A stretch of DNA of 64,000 nucleotides from Planctomycetaceae bacterium (GTDB lineage Bacteria; Planctomycetota; Planctomycetia; Planctomycetales; Planctomycetaceae): positions 1-64,000 of the forward strand of contig JAKFVC010000050.1 of NCBI GenBank assembly GCA_021732415.1. Reading direction: 5' to 3'. Below the pieces are notes generated by a model that was not told where the DNA came from, made no database searches, and was given only the letters and a program-made list of their open reading frames with translations. A program made the translations under genes and the position numbers. This document shows positions 44,747 through 53,105 of the stretch, piece by piece (within the stretch, counting starts at the first letter, position 1; each line of letters starts with the position of its first letter).

Positions 44747-45337
44747 ATGGGTGCCTCACGGACGCCGTTTGATTTCAGTACCGCGATGTATCGCCTCTGC
44801 GATGACATCACTCAACGTCTGCCCGATCTGCGGCATGTTCGCATGCCCGAAGTCGCAGTCACGTTCGCCCAAGCCCGCCGTCGCGTCACCTATGGCATTC
44901 AGGCCAAGCTGACACCGTTACGGTTCGAGGACGGTTCTCTCACCACAGAACGTTACGGCAAGCAATGGGCTGTGCCGCGTCTCTATCACGGGCAGCAGGA
45001 GCTGCTGTATATCCTGACGTTCTACTTACCGCGGTTCTTTGATCACAGCTTCCGCGAGAAGCTGATCACCGTAATTCACGAGCTATTCCATATCAGCCCG
45101 GAATTCAACGGAGACATTCGCCGTTTCGGCGGCCGTTACCACGCACATTCGCACAGTCAAAAAGAGTACGACGAGTGCATGGGTGAGCTGGTCGACGTGT
45201 ATCTGAAGAAGCGACCGCCCCGTGAGCTGTATGCGTTCTTGGAGATTCCATTCACGCAACTGCAGGCTCAGTATGGCGGCGTGGTGGGATTGAAGGTGCC
45301 GATTCCCAAGTTGATTCCATTGTCGAAATCGGCGTGA
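44747..45337 (+). CDS. Putative HExxH metallopeptidase-like protein
   Basis: A 196-aa protein of unknown function. Residues 111-115 (HELFH) form an HExxH zinc motif, within a longer conserved-looking block that runs to a histidine-rich stretch GGRYHAHSHSQKEYDE (about 129-143), which could supply further ligands. This resembles small putative phage-type or SprT-like metallopeptidases, but no specific family is certain. No signal peptide is seen, so it should be cytoplasmic. The ATG at 44747 is chosen; a TTG at 44720 lies in the same frame. It follows rplQ by 139 bp with a hairpin between and may be partly co-transcribed. Confidence 0.7.
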   Translation: MGASRTPFDFSTAMYRLCDDITQRLPDLRHVRMPEVAVTFAQARRRVTYGIQAKLTPLRFEDGSLTTERYGKQWAVPRLYHGQQELLYILTFYLPRFFDHSFREKLITVIHELFHISPEFNGDIRRFGGRYHAHSHSQKEYDECMGELVDVYLKKRPPRELYAFLEIPFTQLQAQYGGVVGLKVPIPKLIPLSKSA

Positions 45338-45434
45338 GTCAGACCCGACATGGGACGGGGAAATTTGAGTGTGGACAGCGAAAAAGGAGTTGGGCATTTT
45401 TGCCTGTTTTGTTTCGCGCACTAGCGCGCCCCTA

Positions 45435-45620
45435 AGCCCCAACGGGGCAAACTAGGCCAGCCCAGGGCATCGCCCTGGGTTGCAGGTCGATTTATAGAGT
45501 AGAAGCCCTGAAGGGGCGTACTAGTGCTGTGCTAGTACGCCCCTTCAGGGCTTTGAATATTCTCTTGCGAGTTTACCCAGGGCGTTGCCCTGGGCTGGCC
45601 TAGCTCGCCCCTTTGGGGCT
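45435..45620. repeat. Three-layer nested palindrome
   Basis: From outside in: AGCCCCAACGGGGC...ACTAG (from 45435) with CTAGCTCGCCCCTTTGGGGC (to 45620), imperfect; GGCCAGCCCAGGGCATCGCC + CTGGGT (45455-45480) with 45575-45600, near-perfect; and AAGCCCTGAAGGGGCGTACT + AG (45503-45524) with 45532-45553, perfect. Each layer is also partly palindromic by itself. Confidence 0.85.
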
Positions 45621-45999
45621 GAAAATCACCGATCGCTTTGCAGCAAAAATCGGAAGAACATTAGACCTGGTCAAGACCCAGTTTTCGCCAGCCCCGACCC
45701 GCCCCTGCTCCGCTCGGCCGACTTCCTCAACTGCCCTGCGCGTGGCGGTAAGTTCGAGGGCGCACATCAGGGTTCGAGATATTCCTCAACTGCCTGAAAA
45801 TTCCAGTTTTCCGTTGAGTTCCGACGTCTGTCGATCGACTTCATTCTGGAGTTTCGCCGCGTTCCGAATTCGGGGTTCCGGCGGGGACATGTTAGAAGTT
45901 GTTGGGGTGTCGCGCGCTGACGTGGTGCTGGATGAAGTAATTCGGCAGCGAATTAAAACAGGCAGCGAATTGGCGAAGCGGAGAATCTGTGCAATTGTA

Positions 46000-46690
46000 C
46001 AAAGAAGTCAAAGAGTTCAAAGGAGTCGGGAGTATTGTGAGTTGCCTCAAACGGAGAAACGACAACCTGGAGTGGATGTTAAAGATGAAGAATTTGGAAC
46101 ACTGATCTTCGCTAATGAATACAGATCAAGAATCTTGGAATTGAACGTCGAGTTGACTTGCAGTCTAAGACTTATTGTCTCTAGTTAGTGTTGATTAGCG
46201 TAGATCAGTGTTCCCCAAATCCTCTTCGGTCCTGACTTGAGGGCATGCGATATACACCGGTTCAAAGAAATCAAAGAATTCAAAGAATTCAAACAAGTCG
46301 CGAGTTTGAAGTGCCTGTAGGATGGCCGCCCCGGCCGTCTCTTCGTCGCAGGATAGGCTTCCTGCCTGCCAGTTTGGTCGAATAAGCGACCATGGTTACT
46401 GTGCAAAAGTTCAAAGAAGTTGAAGAATTCAAAGAAGTCGAAGAAGTCGAAGAGCTCACAGAGGTCGAAGGGGTCAAAGACGACGGGTTCTGGCTGCTCG
46501 AACCAAAAAGGAGACGGCCGGGGCGGCCATCCTACGGGCATAAAGAGTTCAAAGAAGTCAAAGAGTTCGGCGAAGGCGTGAGTGAAGGTGGCTGTAGGAT
46601 GGCCGCCCCGGCCGTCTCCTTTTCGTCTTTGGGTACGCAAGTGGACGGTAGAGGTTCAAAGAAGTCGAAGAGTTCAAAGAAGGCGCGGGA
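46000..46690. repeat. Repeat island of TTCAAAGAA/GTCGAAGAA words and GGATGGCCGCC units
   Basis: 9-bp words such as TTCAAAGAA, GTTGAAGAA and GTCGAAGAA run in tandem at 46000-46028, 46261-46292, 46408-46478, 46545-46568 and 46653-46683. Between them lie three copies of GTAGGATGGCCGCCCCGGCC + GTCTC: direct at 46318-46342 and 46593-46617, inverted at 46511-46535. An inverted repeat of the AACACT-GATC family spans about 46095-46215. The whole 45338-46736 stretch (1.4 kb) therefore holds repeats and no supportable gene; open frames here encode K-E-V-E-E low-complexity sequence. Confidence 0.8.
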
Positions 46691-46736
46691 ATTCTCAGCT
46701 GGGTTCGCTCGACTCTGGAGAGTCAAGCGACGTTGG

Positions 46737-47687
46737 TTAGGCCGCTTTCTTGCGAGCCAGGCGGCGGGCTTCGCGGTCGCCGGGGGCTGTCTTCCAGCGT
46801 TTGTGGAGCCAGAAGTATTGTTCTGGGGCCCGGCGGACGGCTCGTTCGAGGGCGGCTGTGTACTTTTGCGTGATCTCGAGGATCGGGTTGTCGGTGTCGA
46901 GTTGTTGCGGGTCGATGACTTCTTCGACAGCGAGCTCGAAGCGTTCCCAGTACTCTCCACGTTCGGGTAGCCGGCGGGAGCAGCCGACGCAGATCAGGGC
47001 GTTGTATTGTTGGGCCAGCAGGGCGATCGTTTTCAGGGTCGAGGCTGGCTTGCCGAAGAATTCGACGAAGATCCCGCCGCGGCCGGCGTCTTGATCGCCC
47101 AGCAAAGCGAAGCGGCCCCCCTGCTCTAACAATTCCAGCATGTCGTCGAAGCAGTTTTTCTTGGCGATCAGTTGGTGTCCGGTCTGCTGACGGAAGCGAG
47201 CGAACCAGTTCTGGAGATAGGGGTTGTCGAGTTCTCGCGCGACGACTCCCATCTGGAAGCCGAAGAGGCCGAAGACCGAGATCGCCATTTCCCAGTTGCC
47301 GTAATGGCCGCTCAATAGCAGGACCGGGCGGTTGGAGAGGAGGGCGCGGACGGCGTCCGGTCGGTTGTGGAATTGGATGACGTCGTACGTGTTGTGTAGA
47401 TGGAGCTTGCGGGGTAAGTGAGCGATTTCCGATAGCAATCGGAAGAGGTGGACCCACATGTCGTGGATGGTCTGGTCGATTTCAGCCTCGTTTTTTTCGG
47501 AGAAGGCTTGTCGCAGATTGTCGTGGGCGACTTGATAGCGGGTTAGCTTGCGGGGCAAAAGATTGCAGATCACCCAGGCGAGGTTTTTGGCCAGGCGAGC
47601 ACAGCCGCGCGGGGGGAGGATCTGCCAGACGCAGAGGAGCATCCGGAAGACCAGGTATTCGCCGCGATATCGGAGGTTGCGCCACAT
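46737..47687 (-). CDS. Lysophospholipid/lipid A acyltransferase, LpxL/HtrB-like
   Basis: A 316-aa protein of the late lipid A acyltransferase family, which transfers an acyl chain to a lipid A precursor at the inner membrane. The catalytic HX4E box is H128-E133 (SGHYGNWEM), and the second conserved block GDQDAGRGGIFVEFFGKPAS is present. A hydrophobic N-terminus (YLVFRMLLCVWQIL) would anchor it. Three genes upstream on the same strand encode LptE-like and BamD-like lipoproteins, so an outer-membrane role is consistent. The lipid substrate in planctomycetes is inferred. Confidence 0.87.
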   Translation of the reverse strand: MWRNLRYRGEYLVFRMLLCVWQILPPRGCARLAKNLAWVICNLLPRKLTRYQVAHDNLRQAFSEKNEAEIDQTIHDMWVHLFRLLSEIAHLPRKLHLHNTYDVIQFHNRPDAVRALLSNRPVLLLSGHYGNWEMAISVFGLFGFQMGVVARELDNPYLQNWFARFRQQTGHQLIAKKNCFDDMLELLEQGGRFALLGDQDAGRGGIFVEFFGKPASTLKTIALLAQQYNALICVGCSRRLPERGEYWERFELAVEEVIDPQQLDTDNPILEITQKYTAALERAVRRAPEQYFWLHKRWKTAPGDREARRLARKKAA

Positions 47688-47718
47688 GATGAATTGCTTA
47701 TTGGAAGAGCGATGTATC

Positions 47719-47978
47719 GTGGGACGGGTCTCCAGGCCCGTCCGTCCTCTGCTAACTCAACTTAGGTTGACCACGAATCACACCAATGACACGAATAGAA
47801 GACTTTTAACATCCTCGCGTTCAAAATATTCTGTGTTTTTATTCGTGTGATTGGTGTTATTCGTGGTCCTAATTCTGGTCGTTTTTTGTCCCTTAACTCT
47901 AGTTCGTTTGTGGTTTGGGTTCTGGGCGTATTGAGTTGTATTGAAGGGGGACGGACGGGCCTGGAGACCCGTCCCACG
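47719..47978. repeat. Nested composite inverted repeat, module set 1
   Basis: Outer arms GTGGGACGGGTCTCCAGGCC + CGTCCGTCC (47719-47747) and their complement (about 47947-47978) enclose inner arms 47769-47799 (GACCACGAATCACACCAATG + ACACGAATAGA) and about 47841-47869. The inner arms are 9-bp words (CACGAATCA, CACCAATGA, CACGAATAG). The element fills the 305-bp gap between the LptE-like and LpxL-like genes. The outer arms recur at 51128-51311 around different inner arms. Confidence 0.85.
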
Positions 47979-47992
47979 ATACCATCAGACTT

Positions 47993-48571
47993 TCATAATG
48001 TTGGGGCTTCCATTAGATCGACGATTTCTCTGGCCATGCGGTCCATGACTTGTTGGTAGGCGGTTGCCAGTGATTGGCCGACTTCCGGGGCGAATTCTGC
48101 GTTTTGGATGAGCTGGATCTCGCTTTGCGAAATGGGGACTCGCTTTTCGGCCAGGACTTCGCCGGTCTTGAGATTCTCCCAGCGGACTTCGACTGTCAGC
48201 GACATTTGCAGTTCGCGGGGGTCGTCGTTTTTCGTTTCGCCGAGGACCCGCTTACGGGTGTTGACGATCTTGCCGATCAACTGCGTGTCGGCTGCGGGCT
48301 GGTCGACGACGCGAAAGGGGGTTCGCAGTTGGATCTCTTTTTGGACGGCTTCCGTGAGTTGAAACTCAAGGCCGCGGCGATCCGATTGAGATTTGAAGAT
48401 CGGCACGTAGACCGATTGGATCTCGGGTTCGAAGCCGTTGCCCATGCGGTAGCCGCAGCCGGTCATGAGGAGAGACAGGCAGAACAGCAGGATGCGGACG
48501 CGATTCGACCGAGTTGCCAGGCGACTTGGCGGCGCTGGTAGTGACTCGGGAATTCGCGATCGGTGCCCCAT
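47993..48571 (-). CDS. LptE-like LPS-assembly lipoprotein
   Basis: A 192-aa predicted lipoprotein. The signal peptide ends in a lipobox LLMTGC with Cys39 as lipidation site, followed directly by GYRMGNGFEPEIQSVYVPIF, the pattern of LptE family members, which plug LptD and deliver lipopolysaccharide to the outer membrane. The ATG at 48571 is chosen; the longer frame to 48703 adds unconserved residues before the signal. It is followed by a BamD-like gene upstream on the same strand (67 bp apart). Confidence 0.78.
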   Translation of the reverse strand: MGHRSRIPESLPAPPSRLATRSNRVRILLFCLSLLMTGCGYRMGNGFEPEIQSVYVPIFKSQSDRRGLEFQLTEAVQKEIQLRTPFRVVDQPAADTQLIGKIVNTRKRVLGETKNDDPRELQMSLTVEVRWENLKTGEVLAEKRVPISQSEIQLIQNAEFAPEVGQSLATAYQQVMDRMAREIVDLMEAPTL

Positions 48572-48612
48572 GGTGTTTCTCAAACGGCTGCCTGCACTTG
48601 TCGCTGCATTTC

Positions 48613-48637
48613 GCCCGACTCTGGAGAGTCCGGCTAC
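48613..48637. repeat. CCCGACTC-family single palindrome
   Basis: CGCCCGACTCTGGAGAGTCC + GGCTA lies in the 67-bp gap between the BamD-like and LptE-like genes, so the family is also found inside a likely operon. Confidence 0.6.
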
Positions 48638-48638
48638 G

Positions 48639-50123
48639 TTACGGTTTTGCTCGTGCTGGCGAATCGAACTTCGTCCGCTCGATTTCTTCTTCGGACGGAT
48701 CATTCACGAGTTCCGGTGGATCGACTTTACCCTTGGCCGGCGGCAGCTCTTCGTAGCTGTCGCTGGGTTCTTCATAGTTGCGGTCGTCCGATTTGGGCTC
48801 CGTGGCGGGCAGTTCCTCTTCTGCGGGGATCTTCGCTGGTGGCGTCGTTTTCTTGTCCTGCTTGCGCGGGAATTGCGGTCCGGCGGGTGGGGTCTCAGCG
48901 GCGGGTGTTTTGCCCTTCGCTGGAGTCTGGGGGGCGGCCTTGGGAGACTTGGGGGCATCCAGCGATTTCTCGTCGGGATAGTGTTCCAGCATTCCCGAGT
49001 AGTACTTCGGACCCAATTCCTGCAGGCGTTTCGCGGCCCGTTCGGCGAACGAACTGTCCGGGAAGTCCTTCAGGATGGACTCGAGGTAGATTGCTTCACC
49101 CTGCGGTTTCTGACGGTGTCGGTAGTACTCGGCGCGGGACCAGTTGCGTTCGGCGCCACGGTCTTTGATTTTGACGAGGTCGGCTTGCAGCGCTTCTTTT
49201 TCTGGAATGTTGGGGAACAGATTGAGCGTGCTGTGAATCAAATCGTCCGCATCGACGAGGTCCCGGCCGTCATAGCGGGGCCCCTGGTAGGAAGCCTGTT
49301 TGATTGTCGAACCGACCACGAACGCGGTCTGGGTGTGCTCACTTTTGGGATATTCTCGGCGTAGAACATCGAGGTAGTGATCGGCGTCGCGCAACTGACC
49401 TTTGCGGATGTGATAGACGGCCGTCATCATCAATGCGTCATCGGCCAGCGGGCCCAGCGGATCGTGTAGCCAGACTGACTTCAGGGCCTTGCGGGCATTG
49501 CCGGGTGTGTCGAACGCCGGGCGAGTCTTGTCAAAGAAGTTGGGGACCAGAGGCAGCGCATGCGGAATCGGCTTCCGGTTCACCTTCTCCGGTTCTTTGA
49601 CATCGGTAGCACTCACCTGGATCAGTTCATCGGACTTGGCCGTGCCGTCGCCATTCAACCAGATCACGGCGATGGTGTATAACCGCTTGGTGGTCTTTTC
49701 GAGATAGCGGCTGGACGGGAACTTCTTGATCAGCCCATCGTATTCGTCCTGAGCCCACGCGTAGCGTTGATCGGCATAGTAGCATTCCGCCACCATATAC
49801 ATGGCATCTTCTTCGACGGGGTAGTCGTAGAATTTCTTGGCGATGGCCTTAAATTCCTTGGCCGCGACCGCGTATTCTTTTTTCTCGAACTTCGCCATGG
49901 CCAGATCGTATTCGGCGAATCCGGCGTCTGGATCGACGATTTCGCGGGCCTTACGCTTGGCGAGAGGATTCTTGAAGAAGCGGTCTTCGCTGACCGTTTC
50001 CCGGGAATTCCGGCCCCCCATGGAAGAGCACCCGGTAATCCAACTCAGCGCGCAGACTAACGCCACGCACGTGATGAGTCGTACCGGAAAGGGATCGCGA
50101 GGGGATTGTAGCGACGCATCCAT
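48639..50123 (-). CDS. BamD-like TPR lipoprotein with long Pro/Lys/Glu tail
   Basis: A 494-aa predicted lipoprotein: signal peptide LITCVALVCALSWITGC with Cys32. Residues about 70-150 hold TPR-like helices (FAEYDLAMAKFEKKEYAVAA, YYADQRYAWAQDEYDGLIKK FPSS-type repeats), and further TPR-like motifs occur at about 230-270 and 320-360 (AIYLESILKDFPDSSFAERA). BamD (YfiO) is the TPR lipoprotein of the outer-membrane beta-barrel assembly machine, and it usually has about 245 aa. Here the last 130 residues are low-complexity (P, K, E, T), unusual for BamD. The ATG at 50123 is chosen since the frame to 50246 runs into a repeat. Confidence 0.7.
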   Translation of the reverse strand: MDASLQSPRDPFPVRLITCVALVCALSWITGCSSMGGRNSRETVSEDRFFKNPLAKRKAREIVDPDAGFAEYDLAMAKFEKKEYAVAAKEFKAIAKKFYDYPVEEDAMYMVAECYYADQRYAWAQDEYDGLIKKFPSSRYLEKTTKRLYTIAVIWLNGDGTAKSDELIQVSATDVKEPEKVNRKPIPHALPLVPNFFDKTRPAFDTPGNARKALKSVWLHDPLGPLADDALMMTAVYHIRKGQLRDADHYLDVLRREYPKSEHTQTAFVVGSTIKQASYQGPRYDGRDLVDADDLIHSTLNLFPNIPEKEALQADLVKIKDRGAERNWSRAEYYRHRQKPQGEAIYLESILKDFPDSSFAERAAKRLQELGPKYYSGMLEHYPDEKSLDAPKSPKAAPQTPAKGKTPAAETPPAGPQFPRKQDKKTTPPAKIPAEEELPATEPKSDDRNYEEPSDSYEELPPAKGKVDPPELVNDPSEEEIERTKFDSPARAKP

Positions 50124-50199
50124 GCGTCGGGTTTCCTTCGGGTGAAGTGACGGCTGCGACGGGGTTATTGAGACTGATGTCGATTGGACGGCTTGTGCA

Positions 50200-50302
50200 G
50201 TGTGAGAGTATGAGGGATGGAGTGTATGAGGGTGAGGACTATGCAATCACAGTCAGATCCAGCTCATACTCCGTTACTCTCGCACACTCATACCCTCATA
50301 CT
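50200..50302. repeat. GTGTGAG-family inverted repeat between BamD-like gene and recO
   Basis: The left arm 50200-50238 holds AGTGTGAGAGTATGAGGGAT + GG... words; the right arm 50263-50302 holds complementary CTCATACTC and CACACTCATACC words. Pairing is imperfect because words are shuffled. Confidence 0.8.
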
Positions 50303-50339
50303 AATTTGATATCACACAGACTGCTGAGCCATCCCGATG

Positions 50340-51095
50340 CTACGGGTTCATAAACTTCAGGTAGCCCATCATCTTGGGCCGTTTACCGAGGACGTGGCAA
50401 ATTGTGGGTGTCATGATTCGCCGGAGTTCTCGTTGCTGCGGAGCGGAAACAACCAGGCGTTGCCAGGCCGCTTCTTGTCCCGTCAGCAGTTGATTCAAGA
50501 TCGCGAGAGTTCCGGGTTGGATATGGCGGGCGTGATCAGCCTCGGGGTGGCAATCGGGGCAAATCAGACCTCCATGTCCGACGCTAAAATCAAACCAGAT
50601 ATCGGGAGCCACCGGCCGGCCACAATCGGCGCAGCCTTCCAACATCGGCAATTGTCCTATTTCTTCCAGCAGGACCAATTCCCATCGCAACACGGCCAGT
50701 TCCAGCGGCCCGTCGCCTGCGAATCGGTCCAGCGATTTCAATGCTTCGGAATACAAATCGGGATGGGGATCATCCAGTTCCGTCAGGCTGTCGAGCAATT
50801 CCGCGAGGTAATACCCCGCGTAAAGACTCTCCAAACTTCCGTGTCTGGCCGTAAATCGCTTCTGAAGTTTCGCCTCAGTGAGGATATCGAGACCTCCGCT
50901 CGACTTACGGATGAGGACTATATTGCAAATCGTTAACAGGTCAAGAGCAGACTCGAAGGCACTCTTGAGGCGTTTGGCCCCTTTGGCGACGGCGGCCAGC
51001 TTGCCGAAGTCGCTGGAAAAGAGCGTGACGACCTTGCTGCTTTCGCTCCAGTCGGCGAGGCGGATGACGAGCGCTTCGGTCTTTTCAGTCGACAC
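50340..51095 (-). CDS. recO: DNA repair protein RecO
   Basis: A 251-aa recombination mediator that, with RecR, helps load RecA on SSB-coated single-stranded DNA. The N-terminal OB-fold is seen in EALVIRLADWSESSKVVTLF and SSDFGKLAAVAKGAKRLKS. The zinc site is C155, C158, C179 and C182 (EGCADCGRPVA, LICPDCHPEADH). The length is typical. It is flanked by palindromic elements on both sides. Confidence 0.9.
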   Translation of the reverse strand: MSTEKTEALVIRLADWSESSKVVTLFSSDFGKLAAVAKGAKRLKSAFESALDLLTICNIVLIRKSSGGLDILTEAKLQKRFTARHGSLESLYAGYYLAELLDSLTELDDPHPDLYSEALKSLDRFAGDGPLELAVLRWELVLLEEIGQLPMLEGCADCGRPVAPDIWFDFSVGHGGLICPDCHPEADHARHIQPGTLAILNQLLTGQEAAWQRLVVSAPQQRELRRIMTPTICHVLGKRPKMMGYLKFMNP

Positions 51096-51127
51096 GTGGG
51101 GAGGGCCTTTGAGAGAGCGAAGTCGCC

Positions 51128-51311
51128 GTGGGACGGGTCTCCAGGCCCGTCCGTCCCTTGCTGATTGGACGCGGTTGGACCACGAATGAAAGTCCTAATT
51201 TCCTCTCCGTGTTCTCCGTGTCTCCGTGGTGAATATTCTGTCTCTTTGCACCACGGAGACACGGAGAACACGGAGAGGAGGGGGACGGACGGGCCTGGAG
51301 ACCCGTCCCAC
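51128..51311. repeat. Nested composite inverted repeat, module set 2
   Basis: Outer arms GTGGGACGGGTCTCCAGGCC + CGTCCGTCC (51128-51156) and complement (about 51281-51311) are the same as in the element at 47719-47978. The inner arms differ: 51202-51231 (CCTCTCCGTGTTCTCCGTGT + CTCCGTGGTG) is the exact complement of 51249-51278, built of 8-9-bp CTCCGTGTT words. The element fills the gap between recO and the dehydrogenase gene. Confidence 0.9.
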
Positions 51312-51317
51312 GACACG

Positions 51318-52298
51318 TTACCACTTCCAGTCGGTCCGACCCTTCAAGTTACGAATACACTCCGCCGGCCAGCCGCCCTTTGACAGGGTCACGATGGTCT
51401 CGGCAAAACGAACGGCGATGTCGTAGTTGCTTTCCTGATCGAGGCCCGCCACGTGACCACTGAGCAGAATGTTTTCCAGCTTCAACAGGGGGCTGGTTGT
51501 GGGCAATGGTTCCTTGTGGAACACATCGAGGCCGGCCGCGGCCAGTTGGCCCGATTGCAGCGCTTCGCACAGGTCGTCTTCGTTGATCAACTGACCGCGG
51601 CCGGTGTTGATGATGATTGCGCCCTTCTTCATCTTCGCGATGGTCGTTTTGTTGATCAAATTGAAGGTCTCGGGGGACATCGCCAAGTGCAGAGAGATGA
51701 ACTCGCTGCGCGCCCAGAGTTCGTCCAGCGAGACGTATTCGATGTTCCATTTTTCGGCGAAAGCGGTGTTCGGATAGAGATCGTAGGCGATCACTTTTAT
51801 GCCCAACCCGACCGCCTTCGGGACGACAGCCTGGCCGATGCGGCCGAGACCCACGATCCCCAAAGTCTTGCCGGCAGCACGCGGAAACGCGACGCGCTTC
51901 CAACGCCCTTCGCGTACTTGATGATCCAGCGCTGGGAAGCCTCGAGCACAGGCCAACAACATGGCAATGGTGTGTTCGGCGACCGATTCGTCGAGAACAC
52001 CGGGGGTCGTGGCGACGGCGATGTTGTGATCGTCTGCAGCCGCCAAATCGACCGCATCAAAACCGACTCCACGGCGGGCGATGACGCGCAGCTTGGGGAG
52101 CGATGAGATGACTCGACGAGTGTAAGGTTCGGATCCAGCGACGACGGCGTCACAATCCTGCAGGACGGAGATCAGATGATCTTCGTTGAACATATTCGTG
52201 CCCACCGGCGGGAGGACAACGTCAAATCCCGCGCGGCTGAAGATTTCGAGATGCGGGCCTTCATCGGTATTGAGCGCAGTACAAGCAACCTTGGGCAT
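51318..52298 (-). CDS. D-isomer-specific 2-hydroxyacid dehydrogenase
   Basis: A 326-aa NAD-dependent dehydrogenase resembling D-3-phosphoglycerate dehydrogenase. The Rossmann motif is G150-LGRIG at about 150-155 with acidic D173 after beta-2 (AYDLYP), favouring NAD. The catalytic triad is R234 (NTGRGQ), E263 (HKEPLP) and H282 (SGHVAG). No ACT domain follows, so an allosteric serine site is not seen; the substrate may be another 2-hydroxyacid. The ATG start (MPKVACTALN) is followed by a complete domain. Confidence 0.87.
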   Translation of the reverse strand: MPKVACTALNTDEGPHLEIFSRAGFDVVLPPVGTNMFNEDHLISVLQDCDAVVAGSEPYTRRVISSLPKLRVIARRGVGFDAVDLAAADDHNIAVATTPGVLDESVAEHTIAMLLACARGFPALDHQVREGRWKRVAFPRAAGKTLGIVGLGRIGQAVVPKAVGLGIKVIAYDLYPNTAFAEKWNIEYVSLDELWARSEFISLHLAMSPETFNLINKTTIAKMKKGAIIINTGRGQLINEDDLCEALQSGQLAAAGLDVFHKEPLPTTSPLLKLENILLSGHVAGLDQESNYDIAVRFAETIVTLSKGGWPAECIRNLKGRTDWKW

Positions 52299-52417
52299 CG
52301 AAGTCAGACTCCCCAGAAGACAATCGAGATTGAGTTTGGACGATCAATTTGCAGGGTATGTGAAACACCGAATGGCCGCAACTCAATTGCGGACGGCATT
52401 CGATTTACATTCTTGAA

Positions 52418-52481
52418 CTTCGTGTCCTTCGTGAGCTTCTTTTCAAATGCATTTTTACAGAAGCTCACGAAGGACACGAAG
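52418..52481. repeat. Perfect 23-bp inverted repeat of CTTCGTGTC words
   Basis: The arms at 52418-52440 (CTTCGTGTCCTTCGTGAGCT + TCT) and 52459-52481 are exact reverse complements, made of 9-bp words CTTCGTGTC, CTTCGTGAG. A single similar arm lies at 53032-53065 in front of the PQQ-like gene. The pair sits between the dehydrogenase and GxxExxY genes. Confidence 0.9.
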
Positions 52482-52533
52482 GAAGAAAGAGGAGGGTTAG
52501 TGGATATTGATGGTCTGTCGGAATTACTGTCCG

Positions 52534-52938
52534 TTAATTGCCTTTCGGGTCTTGTAGCACCATGCGCGAAATTCCGTCCACGAGTTTCATTTCATGAAAG
52601 TTCAAGACCAAACCCAGTGGAACATTCAGCAATTTCATGTAACTCAATAATTGAGCCTTGTGGACTGGAAGTACCTTTTCTACAGCCTTTATTTCCAAGA
52701 GAAGAACTCCGTCAACAAGTAGGTCGAACTTTAAAGGCTCAGTGAAAGTCGACCCTTTGTATTCGATCTCGACCTGCTGTTGTGTCAGAACCGGAATTCC
52801 GCGGAGTTCAAATTCACGAATCAAGCACTTTTCGTATATGGTTTCCAGCAACCCGGGCCCAAGAATTCGATGAACTTCGATTGCCGCACCGATCGCTTCT
52901 CGACTCAAGCGGTCCGCATCGGCGAATTTTGGATGCAT
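52534..52938 (-). CDS. GxxExxY family protein
   Basis: A 134-aa protein with the family-naming motif GLLETIYEKCL (about residues 29-39) and the nuclease-like core LKFDLLVDGVLLLEIKAVEK (D...ExK at about 73-90), consistent with a PD-(D/E)XK-like fold. The function of the family is not established; copies are often scattered in planctomycete genomes. It is flanked by CTTCGTGTC-family repeats on both sides, in a stretch of lower GC and looser codon choice than its neighbours. Confidence 0.85.
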   Translation of the reverse strand: MHPKFADADRLSREAIGAAIEVHRILGPGLLETIYEKCLIREFELRGIPVLTQQQVEIEYKGSTFTEPLKFDLLVDGVLLLEIKAVEKVLPVHKAQLLSYMKLLNVPLGLVLNFHEMKLVDGISRMVLQDPKGN

Positions 52939-53105
52939 GATCTCGTCTCGTGATGAGCAGATGTAAAACCGAAAACAAGTTGTCGAAATCCTAAATCTAT
53001 TAGCCGACCATCAAAGTCGACTATTCTTTATCTTCGCATCCCTTCGTGTCCTTTGTGATCTTCTGTTCAAAATGTATTTTGTTTTTGGCAAGAGCGTCTC
53101 ATCTG

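Noticed and set aside
45613-46188. 191-aa open frame in the repeat island
   Set aside because: Begins in one palindrome and ends in another; composition and repeats do not look coding.
46185-46640. 151-aa - strand frame with an F-D-F-F-E pattern
   Set aside because: Reverse reading of the same 9-bp repeat, no protein features.
46392-46970. 192-aa open frame with a K-E-V-E-E coiled-coil look
   Set aside because: The apparent coiled coil is the TTCAAAGAA/GTCGAAGAA DNA repeat; the rest overlaps the LpxL-like gene on the other strand.
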